Below are positions 1 through 7,428 of a DNA stretch of 11,460 nt, one piece after another. A program made the position numbers and the translations under genes. The stretch comes from Pseudomonadota bacterium (GTDB lineage: Bacteria > Pseudomonadota > Alphaproteobacteria > Rhodobacterales > Rhodobacteraceae): assembly GCA_021813645.1 (NCBI GenBank), contig JAKAJW010000146.1, positions 1 through 11,460 of the forward strand. Reading direction: 5' to 3'. How positions within the stretch are numbered: the stretch's first letter is position 1; each line of letters starts with the position of its first letter. Under the pieces are notes generated by a model. It had not been told where the DNA came from and ran no database searches. It worked only from the letters and a program-made list of their open reading frames with translations.

Positions 1-2294
1 CCCTCGGCCTCGGGCCGGCGCTTCACCTCGGCCTCGCCCGATTCGAGCCAGACCAGGAAGCCGGTCAGGCTCGGCACCTCCATCCGCTCGTAGCCGAGCG
101 CTTGGGCGAGCAGCGCGTCGATCCCCTCTTCGGCCTCCGGGCCGAGCCGGGCGATCAGCCGGCGGCGACCGTCATGCCGGGTCAGGACCCGCTCGATCAG
201 GTCGTAGGGGCGCAGGAAGTCGGAGGCGTCGCGCAGTTCCCGCAGGGTCTCGTAAGTGTCGAACCAGGCCTCTTTGCCGGCCCGCAGCGCCTCCCACAGC
301 CGGGCGCCGCCCCGGCCGGCGGCCAGGGTGTAGAGCTGCGCCTCGCTCCAGCCGAACAGCGGCGAGCGCAGCGCGGCGGCGAGCGACAGATCGTCGGCAT
401 CGAGCGCGATGAAGGACAGCAGCGCGGTCAGGTCGCGCACCGCGAGTTCGGCGCCGAGCTTCAGCCGGTCGGCCCCGGCGACCGCCAGCCCGGCGGCCTT
501 GCAGGCCCGGATGATCTCGTGGAACAGCTCCGAGCGGCGCTGCACCAGGATCAGCACGTCGCCGGCATGCAGCGGACGGGTGACGCCCTTCACGGTGATC
601 TGGGTGCCGGCGGCGATCAGTCGGGCCAGCTCGGCGGCGATCTGGCGGGCGAGGACGGCGGTGGGGTGGGTTTCGGCGACCCGGTCGAGTGGGTCGAACC
701 ATTCGCCGTCCTCCGGCGCTTCGGCCTTGGGGATCAGCGGCCAGAGGTCGACCCGGCCGGGCATCGCCGCGCGATAGGCCAGGTGCCGGGTCGCGCCGCC
801 GAGGCCGGCCTGGGCGCCGGCGTCGAAGGCCAGATCGACCAGCCGCAGGATCGCCGGCGAGGAGCGGAAGGAATGTTCCAGCTCCAGCGGCTGGAACGGC
901 AGGCCGGCGGCGGCCAGCCGGGCGGCGAAATCGGCCTGCATACGGTCGAACTCGGCCAGATCGGCGCCTTGGAAGGAATAGATCGACTGTTTCTTGTCGC
1001 CGACGACGAAGATCGTGCGCGCCACCTGGCGGGCGCCTTCGCCGGCGGTGAACTCCTGGGCGAGCAGCGCGATCACCTGCCATTGCGCCGGGCTGGTGTC
1101 CTGCGCTTCGTCGACCAGGATGTGGTCGATGCCGCCGTCGAGACGGTAGAGGACCCATTGCGCCACCGACGGATCCGACAGCAAGGCGGCGGCGCGCAGG
1201 ATCAGGTCGTCGAAATCGAGCCAGCCGCGTTCGGCCTTGCGGGCGGCGTAGCGCTCGAGGAAGACACGGGCGAAGCGGTGCAGCGCCAGGCTGCGCTCGG
1301 CCGCCAGCAGGGCGAGGCGGCGCGGGCGGACCGCCTCGACCCGGGCCATCAGCGCCTCGAGTTCGGGCAGGAGCGGGCCGAGGCCGGCGCGGGTCGCCTT
1401 GGTGGGAAAGCTGCCGATCTTGGCGGTGAACGGCTCCTTCGCCCCCTTGCCGGTCAGCAGCACCTCTTCGAGCGGCTCCAGTTGCGCCAGACCTTCGGCA
1501 AGGCCTTCGGGCAGGCCGACGGGCAGGGCGGCGAGCCGGTCGGCCGCCTTGACGTCGGTCGTGCTGCCCTGGGCGAGCGCGTCCAGCAGCTTCGGCCACC
1601 AGCCGGGCGGGCCCATCGGCAGCGCCTCGGCGAGGATGTCGGCCGCCGTGGTGCCGGGGGCGAGGCCGAACAGCGCCAGCGCGCCGTCGCGGTCGAGCGG
1701 ATGGGCGAAGCCGTCGCGGTCGGCGGCGATCTCGGCGGTCAGCGCGGCGAAGTCGGCGCCGCCGAGCAGCCGGGCGACGGCATCGACCAGCGGCAGCTCG
1801 CGGCCAGTTGCGAGTTCTTCCACCACCTCTTCGCGCAGCAGGCTGGCGGCGCGGTCCTCCATTTCGGTGAATTGCGGCGTCACCCCGGCCTCGAGCGGGA
1901 AGCGGCGCAGCAGCGCGGCGCAGAAGGCGTGGATCGTCTGGATCTTCAGACCGCCCGGCGTCTCGATGGCGCGGGCGAACAGCCTCCGGGCGCGGGCCAG
2001 CGCCTCGGCGTCGATCGGGCCGGCGGAGAGCCGCATCAGCGCCGCACGCAGCGCCGGTTCCGGCAGCATCGCCCAGCTGCCGAGCAGCTTGAACAGGCGG
2101 TTCTGCATCTCGCTCGCCGCCGCCTTGGTATAGGTCAGGCACAGGATGCGCTGCGGCGGCACCTGGGCCAGCAGCAGCCGCGCCACCCGGTCGATCAGCA
2201 CCGAGGTCTTGCCGGACCCGGCATTGGCGGAAAGCCAGGTGGAAAAGCCCGGATCGGCGGCCTCGCTCTGGCGGGCGCTGGCGGCGTCGGTCAT
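1..2294 (-). CDS. addA: Double-strand-break repair helicase-nuclease subunit AddA, 3' end outside the window
   Basis: AddA is the ATP-driven 3'-5' helicase/nuclease subunit of AddAB, which resects double-strand breaks for RecA loading (the RecBCD counterpart in alphaproteobacteria). Visible in the translation: Walker A ANAGSGKT at residues 23-30, motif Ia LTYTKAAASEM at 53-63, LDFDDL ahead of motif II, Walker B-type DEAQD at 395-399, motif III GDKKQSI at 432-438, and HSFRSS from 474. About 764 codons are present; the family usually runs to about 1,100-1,200 residues, so the last helicase motifs and the C-terminal RecB-type nuclease lie beyond base 1. The ATG at 2294 overlaps the addB stop as ATGA and is preceded by GGAGG 7 bases upstream. 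A longer-looking start at 2301 is in a different frame and does not give AddA. The order addB-addA with coupled translation is standard in alphaproteobacteria. Identity is near certain. Confidence 0.96.
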   Translation of the reverse strand, partial: MTDAASARQSEAADPGFSTWLSANAGSGKTSVLIDRVARLLLAQVPPQRILCLTYTKAAASEMQNRLFKLLGSWAMLPEPALRAALMRLSAGPIDAEALARARRLFARAIETPGGLKIQTIHAFCAALLRRFPLEAGVTPQFTEMEDRAASLLREEVVEELATGRELPLVDAVARLLGGADFAALTAEIAADRDGFAHPLDRDGALALFGLAPGTTAADILAEALPMGPPGWWPKLLDALAQGSTTDVKAADRLAALPVGLPEGLAEGLAQLEPLEEVLLTGKGAKEPFTAKIGSFPTKATRAGLGPLLPELEALMARVEAVRPRRLALLAAERSLALHRFARVFLERYAARKAERGWLDFDDLILRAAALLSDPSVAQWVLYRLDGGIDHILVDEAQDTSPAQWQVIALLAQEFTAGEGARQVARTIFVVGDKKQSIYSFQGADLAEFDRMQADFAARLAAAGLPFQPLELEHSFRSSPAILRLVDLAFDAGAQAGLGGATRHLAYRAAMPGRVDLWPLIPKAEAPEDGEWFDPLDRVAETHPTAVLARQIAAELARLIAAGTQITVKGVTRPLHAGDVLILVQRRSELFHEIIRACKAAGLAVAGADRLKLGAELAVRDLTALLSFIALDADDLSLAAALRSPLFGWSEAQLYTLAAGRGGARLWEALRAGKEAWFDTYETLRELRDASDFLRPYDLIERVLTRHDGRRRLIARLGPEAEEGIDALLAQALGYERMEVPSLTGFLVWLESGEAEVKRRPEAE

Positions 2295-5218
2295 CCGACA
2301 TCCTCCGGGGTGGGGTCGTCGGCCATCTCCCATTCGCCGAACCGGGCGAGATGGTCGTAGTCGCCGGCCCGCGATTCCAGCTCCACCGCGCGGCGCGCGG
2401 TATAGCCCTGGCCCTGCCGGCCGTAATGGGTCAGCAGCGTCTCCAGCCCGGCCAGGGTCGCCTCGGTCACCTCGGGGGTGATCTCGATCGCGGCCTCCTT
2501 CACCGGCGGACTGAGGCCGAGATAGGTGACGCGGGCCACCTCGGCCGGGCCGAATTCGGCGAAGGCGCCGCGTTCGGCCATCGCGGCCTCCAGCAGCAGC
2601 TGCTTGTCGAAGACGCGCTGCTGCTTCGTCGAGGGCAGGCTGCCGCTCTTGTAGTCGAGGATGTGCAGCCGGCCGTCGGGCAGGAGGTCGATACGGTCCG
2701 GCTGGGCGGTCAGCGTGAAATCGAGCGCCGGCAGGCGCAGCGCGCCCTTGCCCTCCAGCAGCGCCGGCCGGCCGGGCCGTGCCGCCTCGAGGGCAAGGAA
2801 ATCGTCCGCCGCCCGTTCGAGCCGCGCCCGCCAGAGCCGCCGCGCGGTGGCCCAGGGAATGGTGTCCGCCATCACCTGGTCGGCCAGCGCCAGCAGCCGG
2901 GCCTTGGCCTCGGCCGCGGTCTCGTCCGGCCGGTCGGTCAGGAAGGCTTCCAGGATGCGGTGCAGGACCGAGCCGCGCAGCCTGGGATCGGGCGCCGGGT
3001 GAAGCGGGTCGAGCGGCACGAGGCGCAGGATATGCCGGGCATAGACCGCATAGGGATCGCGGATCAGCGTCTGGATGCCGGTCACCGGCAGTTGCTTCGG
3101 CCGTGCCGCGACCGGCGGCCGGGGCGAGGGCCGGCGGGCCGGCGCGGTGACCGTCTCCGGGGTTTCCAGCACGGCGGCAAGGGCGAGCCAATGGCGGCCG
3201 CGCGCGCGCATCTCGGCCAGCGCCTCCGGGCCACGGCCGGGCAGGCCGGCGAGCAGATTGGTCAGCCGGTTCAGCCAGCGCGAGGCGACGGTTTCCGCCT
3301 CAGCGTCGCGCTCGGCGCGCGACAGGATGATTTCCGGCGCGCCGGCGGCCTGCTGATAGTCATGCGCCGACAGGCCGATCTGCCGTTCCGGCAGCAGCAG
3401 CGACAGATCGTGCCGCATCTGCCGATTCAACCAGGGATCGGGGCTTGGCAGCGGCGGCCAGATCGCGTCGTTCAGCCCGGCGAGAATCACCAGATCGGCC
3501 TCGCGCACCCGCGCCTCGAGCGCGCCGCGGATCATGATCGTGGGGTGGACCTGCTCGGCGCCGCGGACCTCCTTGCGCTGCAGAAGCGCGGTGAACAGCG
3601 CGGCATAGTCGAAGCCGGAGAGCGTGCCGGCATGGGCCGCCTCGGCGCGCAACTCCTCGACCAGCGCCAAGGCGGCGAGGCCGGCCTCCTTCTCCCACAG
3701 CGCGCCGCTGCCCTGGCCCTCCGGTCCCTGGGCCAGCGCCTCGCTGCGCGCGATGTGGCGGGCGAGATGGCCCGAAAGCGGCTCTGTTCCAGCGGTTTCG
3801 AGACCGCCGAGCGTGGCGGCGAGCCAATGGGCCCAAGCCGGCAGGCCGGGATCGTCCTGCGCTTCGGCCCAGGCGATCAGGCTGGCCGGCTCGGGGAAGG
3901 CCGGGCCGTGGCGGCGCAGCCGCATCTCCAGCGCACGGGTCCAGCGCAGATGGTCGCCGCGCGCGCCGCTGCCGGAATTGGTCAGCGGGTGTTTGAGCAG
4001 CGTCAGCAGCGCCTCGAGCGACAGCCGGCGGCCGGCGAGCGCCGCCATATGGCGCAGCAGGCGGCCGGGCGGCGATAGGGCGAGCGGCTGGCCGGCGCTG
4101 TCGTCGGGGCGGATGCCCCAGCGGTCGAGCGCGGCGGTGACCTGTCGGGTCAGCATCCGGTCGGGTGTGATCAGCGCGGCCGGGCGGTTGGCCTCGGCGG
4201 CCGCGCGCAGGCGGAGCGCGATCGCCAGCGCCTCGGCCCGAGGGCTCGGCGCCTCGATCAGCGTCACCTGCGCCATCGCGGTGGGAAGGTCGGGCAGGCC
4301 GGGGCCCTCGACCAGCCAGCGGTCGGTGACCGGGGCGGGGCGCAGCGACAGCGACAGCACCCGGTTGCGCGCCGGGTCGGGAGCCGGGTCCGCGACCCAG
4401 GGGCGCACCGCCGCGGGGGCCAGATCCAGGCTGGAACAGAGCCGGGCAAAGCGGAACTGGGGATGGTCCTCGCCGGTCAGGGGATCGGCCAGCGCCGCCC
4501 AGTCGGCGGCCGGCAGGTCGAAGTCGAAGCCGGGCAGGATCACCGCACCCTGCGGCAGACGGGCGACGGCCTGCAGCATCAACTGCGTCGTCCCGCGCGA
4601 GCCGGTGGAGCCGACCACGATGACCGGATGTCGCGGCGGCGCCTCCGCCCAGCGGGCGGCGAGGGCCTCGACGACGCGGCGCTGGCGGGCCTCGGTATCG
4701 GGCGGGCTCTCGGCGCCGAAATAGGGCGCGACGATTTGCAGGAACTTCAGGCTGCGCTCCCAATGGCGGGAGTGGTTCGAGACGTCGAGCCGGGCCAGCG
4801 CCTCCGGGGTCACGCCTTCGCCCTGCATCTCGTCCATCAGCGTGGCCAGGCTGTCGGCGAGGTCGAACAGCGCGGCGCGGGGGGCGAGGTTCGGTTCGCG
4901 TTCGAGCAGCGCGGCGATCAGCCGGGTCAGCTCCAGCCGGCGGCGCAGCGGCGGCACCGCCGGCGGCAGCGCGGCGAGCGGATCCTCGGCGAGGTCGGTG
5001 ATGAGCCGCAACCGGGGCAGCAGCAGCGCGCCATCGGCGGCCAGTGCCGCATGCAGGCGGCGCTGCATCCGCCGGGTATTGGCGAAGATCTCCACCCGGG
5101 CCAGCGCCTCGGGCGGGGCGCCGGCGAGCCGTGCCCGCAACCCGGCGGCCACCGCGCGCGGGAAATCGGCGCCGGGGGGCAGGCCGAACAGCCGGGGGGT
5201 CGTCGCGGGCTCAAACAT
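2291..5218 (-). CDS. addB: Double-strand-break repair protein AddB, alphaproteobacterial type
   Basis: AddB is the partner of AddA; it contributes the second nuclease domain and a helicase-like scaffold. The 975-residue length fits the alphaproteobacterial family. Seen: N-terminal region without any GxGKT Walker A loop; VVGSTGSRG at 201-209, a signature of this family; GLNDAIWP at 581-588; and a C-terminal RecB-like PDDEXK nuclease with His753 (RGSVLH), Asp841 (PDRID), Asp855-Tyr856-Lys857 and Gln873, all key residues present. There is a single cysteine (Cys261), so the four-cysteine iron-sulfur staple known from Firmicutes AddB cannot form. The start overlaps the upstream nucleotidyltransferase by 8 bases, and the stop overlaps the addA start by 4. 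No strong Shine-Dalgarno precedes 5218, consistent with translational coupling. Inference: the protein is a nuclease with a non-motor helicase fold. Confidence 0.96.
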   Translation of the reverse strand: MFEPATTPRLFGLPPGADFPRAVAAGLRARLAGAPPEALARVEIFANTRRMQRRLHAALAADGALLLPRLRLITDLAEDPLAALPPAVPPLRRRLELTRLIAALLEREPNLAPRAALFDLADSLATLMDEMQGEGVTPEALARLDVSNHSRHWERSLKFLQIVAPYFGAESPPDTEARQRRVVEALAARWAEAPPRHPVIVVGSTGSRGTTQLMLQAVARLPQGAVILPGFDFDLPAADWAALADPLTGEDHPQFRFARLCSSLDLAPAAVRPWVADPAPDPARNRVLSLSLRPAPVTDRWLVEGPGLPDLPTAMAQVTLIEAPSPRAEALAIALRLRAAAEANRPAALITPDRMLTRQVTAALDRWGIRPDDSAGQPLALSPPGRLLRHMAALAGRRLSLEALLTLLKHPLTNSGSGARGDHLRWTRALEMRLRRHGPAFPEPASLIAWAEAQDDPGLPAWAHWLAATLGGLETAGTEPLSGHLARHIARSEALAQGPEGQGSGALWEKEAGLAALALVEELRAEAAHAGTLSGFDYAALFTALLQRKEVRGAEQVHPTIMIRGALEARVREADLVILAGLNDAIWPPLPSPDPWLNRQMRHDLSLLLPERQIGLSAHDYQQAAGAPEIILSRAERDAEAETVASRWLNRLTNLLAGLPGRGPEALAEMRARGRHWLALAAVLETPETVTAPARRPSPRPPVAARPKQLPVTGIQTLIRDPYAVYARHILRLVPLDPLHPAPDPRLRGSVLHRILEAFLTDRPDETAAEAKARLLALADQVMADTIPWATARRLWRARLERAADDFLALEAARPGRPALLEGKGALRLPALDFTLTAQPDRIDLLPDGRLHILDYKSGSLPSTKQQRVFDKQLLLEAAMAERGAFAEFGPAEVARVTYLGLSPPVKEAAIEITPEVTEATLAGLETLLTHYGRQGQGYTARRAVELESRAGDYDHLARFGEWEMADDPTPEDVG
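2302..2306 (-). promoter_or_regulatory. Ribosome binding site for addA
   Basis: GGAGG on the minus strand, 7 bases before the addA ATG at 2294. It lies inside the last codons of addB and decides the addA start against the out-of-frame ATG at 2301. Confidence 0.75.
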
Positions 5219-5900
5219 CGGCTTCGGCCAACAGCGCCTCGGCCAGCCCGACCCCCTCGGGCCGGCCGACGTCGCACCAGCCGCCGCGATGCAGGGTGCC
5301 GAAGGCGCGGCCTTCGGCGATCAGGCTGTCCCAGAGACGGTTCAGCGAGAAAATCCGCTCGGGCCAGGCGGCGACGGCGGCGGTCTTGATGATCTGGGCG
5401 CCGGAATAGATCGCGCCGGGCGCGCGGCGCAGGCGGCCAGCGGCGTCGGGCAGGAAGTCGCCCTGGCCGGCATGGCCGCGGGCGGCCGCGGGCGGGATCA
5501 GGAGCAGCAAGGCGTCCATCCGCGCCGGATCCCAGGCGGCGCGCAATTCGGCGAGCGGGTTGGCGCCGGTCCAGATCGCGTCGCTGTTCAGGGTGAAGAC
5601 GGCGCCCGACGGCAGCAGCGGCAGCGCCGCCTTCAAGCCGCCGCCGGTTTCCAGCAGCTCGGGCTCATGCGAGAGCGACAGGCCGCGCGGGGCGAGATGG
5701 GCGGCGATCTGCTCGGGCAGGTAATGGGTGTTCACCACGATGCGGCCGAGGCCGGCGCCCTCTGCCAGGGCCAGGGCATGGTCGATCAGCGGCCGGCCGG
5801 CGACCTCGATCAGCGGTTTCGGCCGTTGGGCGGTTAGCGCGCCCATCCGGGTGCCGAGCCCGGCGGCGAACAGCATCAGGGCGTCGGGGCGGTCAGGCAT
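5211..5900 (-). CDS. murU: MurU-like N-acetylmuramate-1-phosphate uridylyltransferase
   Basis: A sugar-1-phosphate nucleotidyltransferase of 229 residues. Seen: the nucleotide-binding signature AAGLGTRM at 12-19 with Lys28 in RPKPL, PLETGGG-type motif (LETGGG at 83-88), metal-binding Asp107 in LNSD, YSGAQI at 165-170 and WCDVGRPE at 208-215. The ETGGG motif and short single-domain form match MurU, which converts MurNAc-1-phosphate plus UTP to UDP-MurNAc in the peptidoglycan recycling bypass. The gene directly follows an AmgK-like kinase and overlaps it by 25 bases, the pairing expected for that pathway. An in-frame ATG at 5876 (Met9) forms a TGATG overlap with the kinase stop and could be the true start; I kept 5900 because homologues commonly have several residues before the glycine-rich loop. 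Substrate is inferred from motifs and neighbours; another hexose-1-phosphate is possible. Confidence 0.8.
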   Translation of the reverse strand: MPDRPDALMLFAAGLGTRMGALTAQRPKPLIEVAGRPLIDHALALAEGAGLGRIVVNTHYLPEQIAAHLAPRGLSLSHEPELLETGGGLKAALPLLPSGAVFTLNSDAIWTGANPLAELRAAWDPARMDALLLLIPPAAARGHAGQGDFLPDAAGRLRRAPGAIYSGAQIIKTAAVAAWPERIFSLNRLWDSLIAEGRAFGTLHRGGWCDVGRPEGVGLAEALLAEADV

Positions 5901-6883
5901 CGGTCGCGGATCCGGTCAAGGGCGTCAGGCTCGGGTGCGGGCAGCAGGGCGAGGGCGGGGGCGAGCGGCGCGGGCAGGTCGCGCAAGAGGTCGCGCCAGA
6001 CCCGCGGCAGATAGGCGAGGTAGCCGGTCTTGCCCTGCTCCAGCGCCAGCCGGGCGAAGACGCCGAGAATGCGCAGATGCCGCTGGGCGCCGATGGTGCG
6101 GTAGGCCTGGGCGAAGGCTTCAGGCGCGAAGCCGCGGGCGGCGGCGAAGCGGGCGATCAGCGCGGCCTCGGTGGCCGGCGCGATGTCGCGGCGGGCGTCC
6201 TGCAACAGCGAGACGAGGTCGTAGGCCGGGTGGCTCAGCAGCGCCAACTGGAAGTCCAACACACCGACCCGGGCGAGACCGCTGCGCTCCGGCAGCCAGA
6301 GCAGGTTTTCGGCGTGATAGTCGCGCAGGATCATCACCGGGGGTAGCGGCGGCAGGGCGGCCAGCGCCTCGGCCATGGCCGCGATCAGCGGCGCGGGGTC
6401 GTCGCGGCTGCCGGTCAGCGCGAAGCGGTAATGGGTGATCGCGGGGGCCACCGCCTCGGCCATCGCGGCGGCGTCATAGGCGGCCAGGCCGGGCAGCGGC
6501 GCCGCCGCCTGAAGCGCGAGCAGCACATCCGTCGCCGCGGTATAAAGCGCCAGCTCGCGCCCCGGCTCGGCGGCAAGCAGGCGGGCGAAGAGCCCGTCGC
6601 CCAGATCTTCCAGCAGCAGGAAGCCGGCCGCCTCGTCGGCGGCGAAGATCGCCGGGGCCGACAGGCCGAGACCGCGCAGGTGGGCGTCGACCCGCCGGTA
6701 GGCCGCGAGATCCTCGCCCGAGCCGGGCGGCGCATCCATCAGCACCGCGCTGCGGCCATCGGGCAGGGCGAGCCTTTCGTAGCGGCGGGCGGAGGCGTCG
6801 CCGGCCAGGAACCGGCGGCGGGCCGCGCCCCAGCCGGCGGCGCGGCAGAAGTCTTGGGCGGTGGCGGCGCGGTCAGCTGGCAA
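5876..6883 (-). CDS. amgK: AmgK-like anomeric MurNAc/GlcNAc kinase (APH-family phosphotransferase)
   Basis: A cytoplasmic aminoglycoside-phosphotransferase-fold kinase of about 335 residues. Numbered from the TTG start: GDASARRYER at 28-37 (the family's N-terminal hallmark), LLLEDLGD near 89-96, catalytic loop RDYHAEN with Asp188, His190 and Asn193, the metal-binding DFQ at Asp210, and HPAYDLVSLLQDAR after it. AmgK phosphorylates C1 of recycled MurNAc or GlcNAc; MurU, encoded next, then adds UMP. Start choice: the longest open frame reaches 6961 but runs deep inside tsaE, and its first 26 residues are Arg/Pro/Trp-rich shadow sequence. A TTG at 6883 has AGGAG exactly 7 bases upstream and overlaps the tsaE stop by 11 bases, so I place the start there. 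It is not an antibiotic-resistance gene on this context. Substrate is inferred; the kinase family is clear. Confidence 0.8.
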   Translation of the reverse strand: MPADRAATAQDFCRAAGWGAARRRFLAGDASARRYERLALPDGRSAVLMDAPPGSGEDLAAYRRVDAHLRGLGLSAPAIFAADEAAGFLLLEDLGDGLFARLLAAEPGRELALYTAATDVLLALQAAAPLPGLAAYDAAAMAEAVAPAITHYRFALTGSRDDPAPLIAAMAEALAALPPLPPVMILRDYHAENLLWLPERSGLARVGVLDFQLALLSHPAYDLVSLLQDARRDIAPATEAALIARFAAARGFAPEAFAQAYRTIGAQRHLRILGVFARLALEQGKTGYLAYLPRVWRDLLRDLPAPLAPALALLPAPEPDALDRIRDRCLTAPTP

Positions 6884-7370
6884 GGGCCGTCTCCTGACGG
6901 GCCAGATCGGCCAGCAAGGCGGCCCAGCGGTCGGCACCCTCCAGGACGACGGTGCGCGCATCGCCCTCGGCGCTGGGCTGCAGGGAAAGCCGCAGCGCCT
7001 CGGGCGGGGTCAGGGGGCCCAGACGGTCGGGCCATTCGACCAGGCAGATCGCCCGTTCGAACGCCTCTTCGAGCCCGAGCTCGGCGATCTCGTCGGGGCC
7101 GGTGAGGCGGTAGAGGTCGGCATGCCACAGCTCTACCCCGCCCGCCTCGTAGCATTGCACCAGGGTGAAGCTGGGCGAGGGCACGTCCTCCATCTGCCCG
7201 AGCGCGGCCAGGCGGGTCTGGATCAGCGCGCGGGCCAGATGGGTCTTGCCGGCGCCGATCGGGCCTTCGAGCAGCAGCGTGTCGCCGGCGGCAAGCCGCG
7301 GCGCCAGCCAGGCGCCAAGCGCGGCGGTGGCTTCGGGCGAGGGCAGGGCGAGGGTCAGGCGGGCGCTCAT
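6873..7370 (-). CDS. tsaE: tRNA threonylcarbamoyladenosine biosynthesis ATPase TsaE
   Basis: TsaE is the small ATPase that works with TsaB and TsaD to make the universal t6A37 modification on ANN-decoding tRNAs. The 165-residue protein carries all family marks: Walker A GPIGAGKT at 36-43, PSPSFTLVQ at 64-72, the HADLYRL motif at 83-89, ELGLEE at 97-102 and VEWPDRLG at 111-118. It starts 58 bases after the stop of the PAS-domain gene, and its end overlaps the TTG start of the kinase. No good Shine-Dalgarno is visible before its ATG, and I see no promoter in the 58-base gap, so it is probably transcribed with the gene upstream. Confidence 0.95.
   Translation of the reverse strand: MSARLTLALPSPEATAALGAWLAPRLAAGDTLLLEGPIGAGKTHLARALIQTRLAALGQMEDVPSPSFTLVQCYEAGGVELWHADLYRLTGPDEIAELGLEEAFERAICLVEWPDRLGPLTPPEALRLSLQPSAEGDARTVVLEGADRWAALLADLARQETALAS
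6891..6895 (-). promoter_or_regulatory. Ribosome binding site supporting a TTG start for the AmgK-like gene
   Basis: AGGAG on the minus strand, 7 bases before TTG at 6883 and inside the last codons of tsaE. No ATG or GTG is similarly placed, and the next in-frame ATG would cut into the conserved kinase N-lobe. Confidence 0.65.
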
Positions 7371-7428
7371 GGCCGGAGTCTGGCCGAGCGCGGCGGGGGC
7401 CGCAAGCGGGTTCCGGCGCGGCGGGGGG

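Noticed and set aside
172..2301. 709-residue minus-strand frame starting at 2301
   Set aside because: Same strand as addA but shifted frame; Arg/Pro/Ala-rich, while the frame from 2294 gives intact AddA.
102..2360. 752-residue open frame on the plus strand opposite addA
   Set aside because: Low-complexity Gly/Gln/Arg-rich product with no motifs; it is the antisense shadow of a high-GC3 gene, and addA on the other strand has all helicase motifs.
2351..4078. 575-residue plus-strand frame opposite addB
   Set aside because: Antisense shadow with biased composition and no recognisable domain.
5876..6961. Reading the APH-family protein as an aminoglycoside resistance gene
   Set aside because: Motifs and the adjoining MurU-like gene fit AmgK of cell-wall recycling; no mobile element or resistance context.
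7371..7428. Terminator or promoter between the PAS-domain gene and tsaE
   Set aside because: The 58 bases are very GC-rich with no T run, no stable hairpin followed by Ts and no -10 element.
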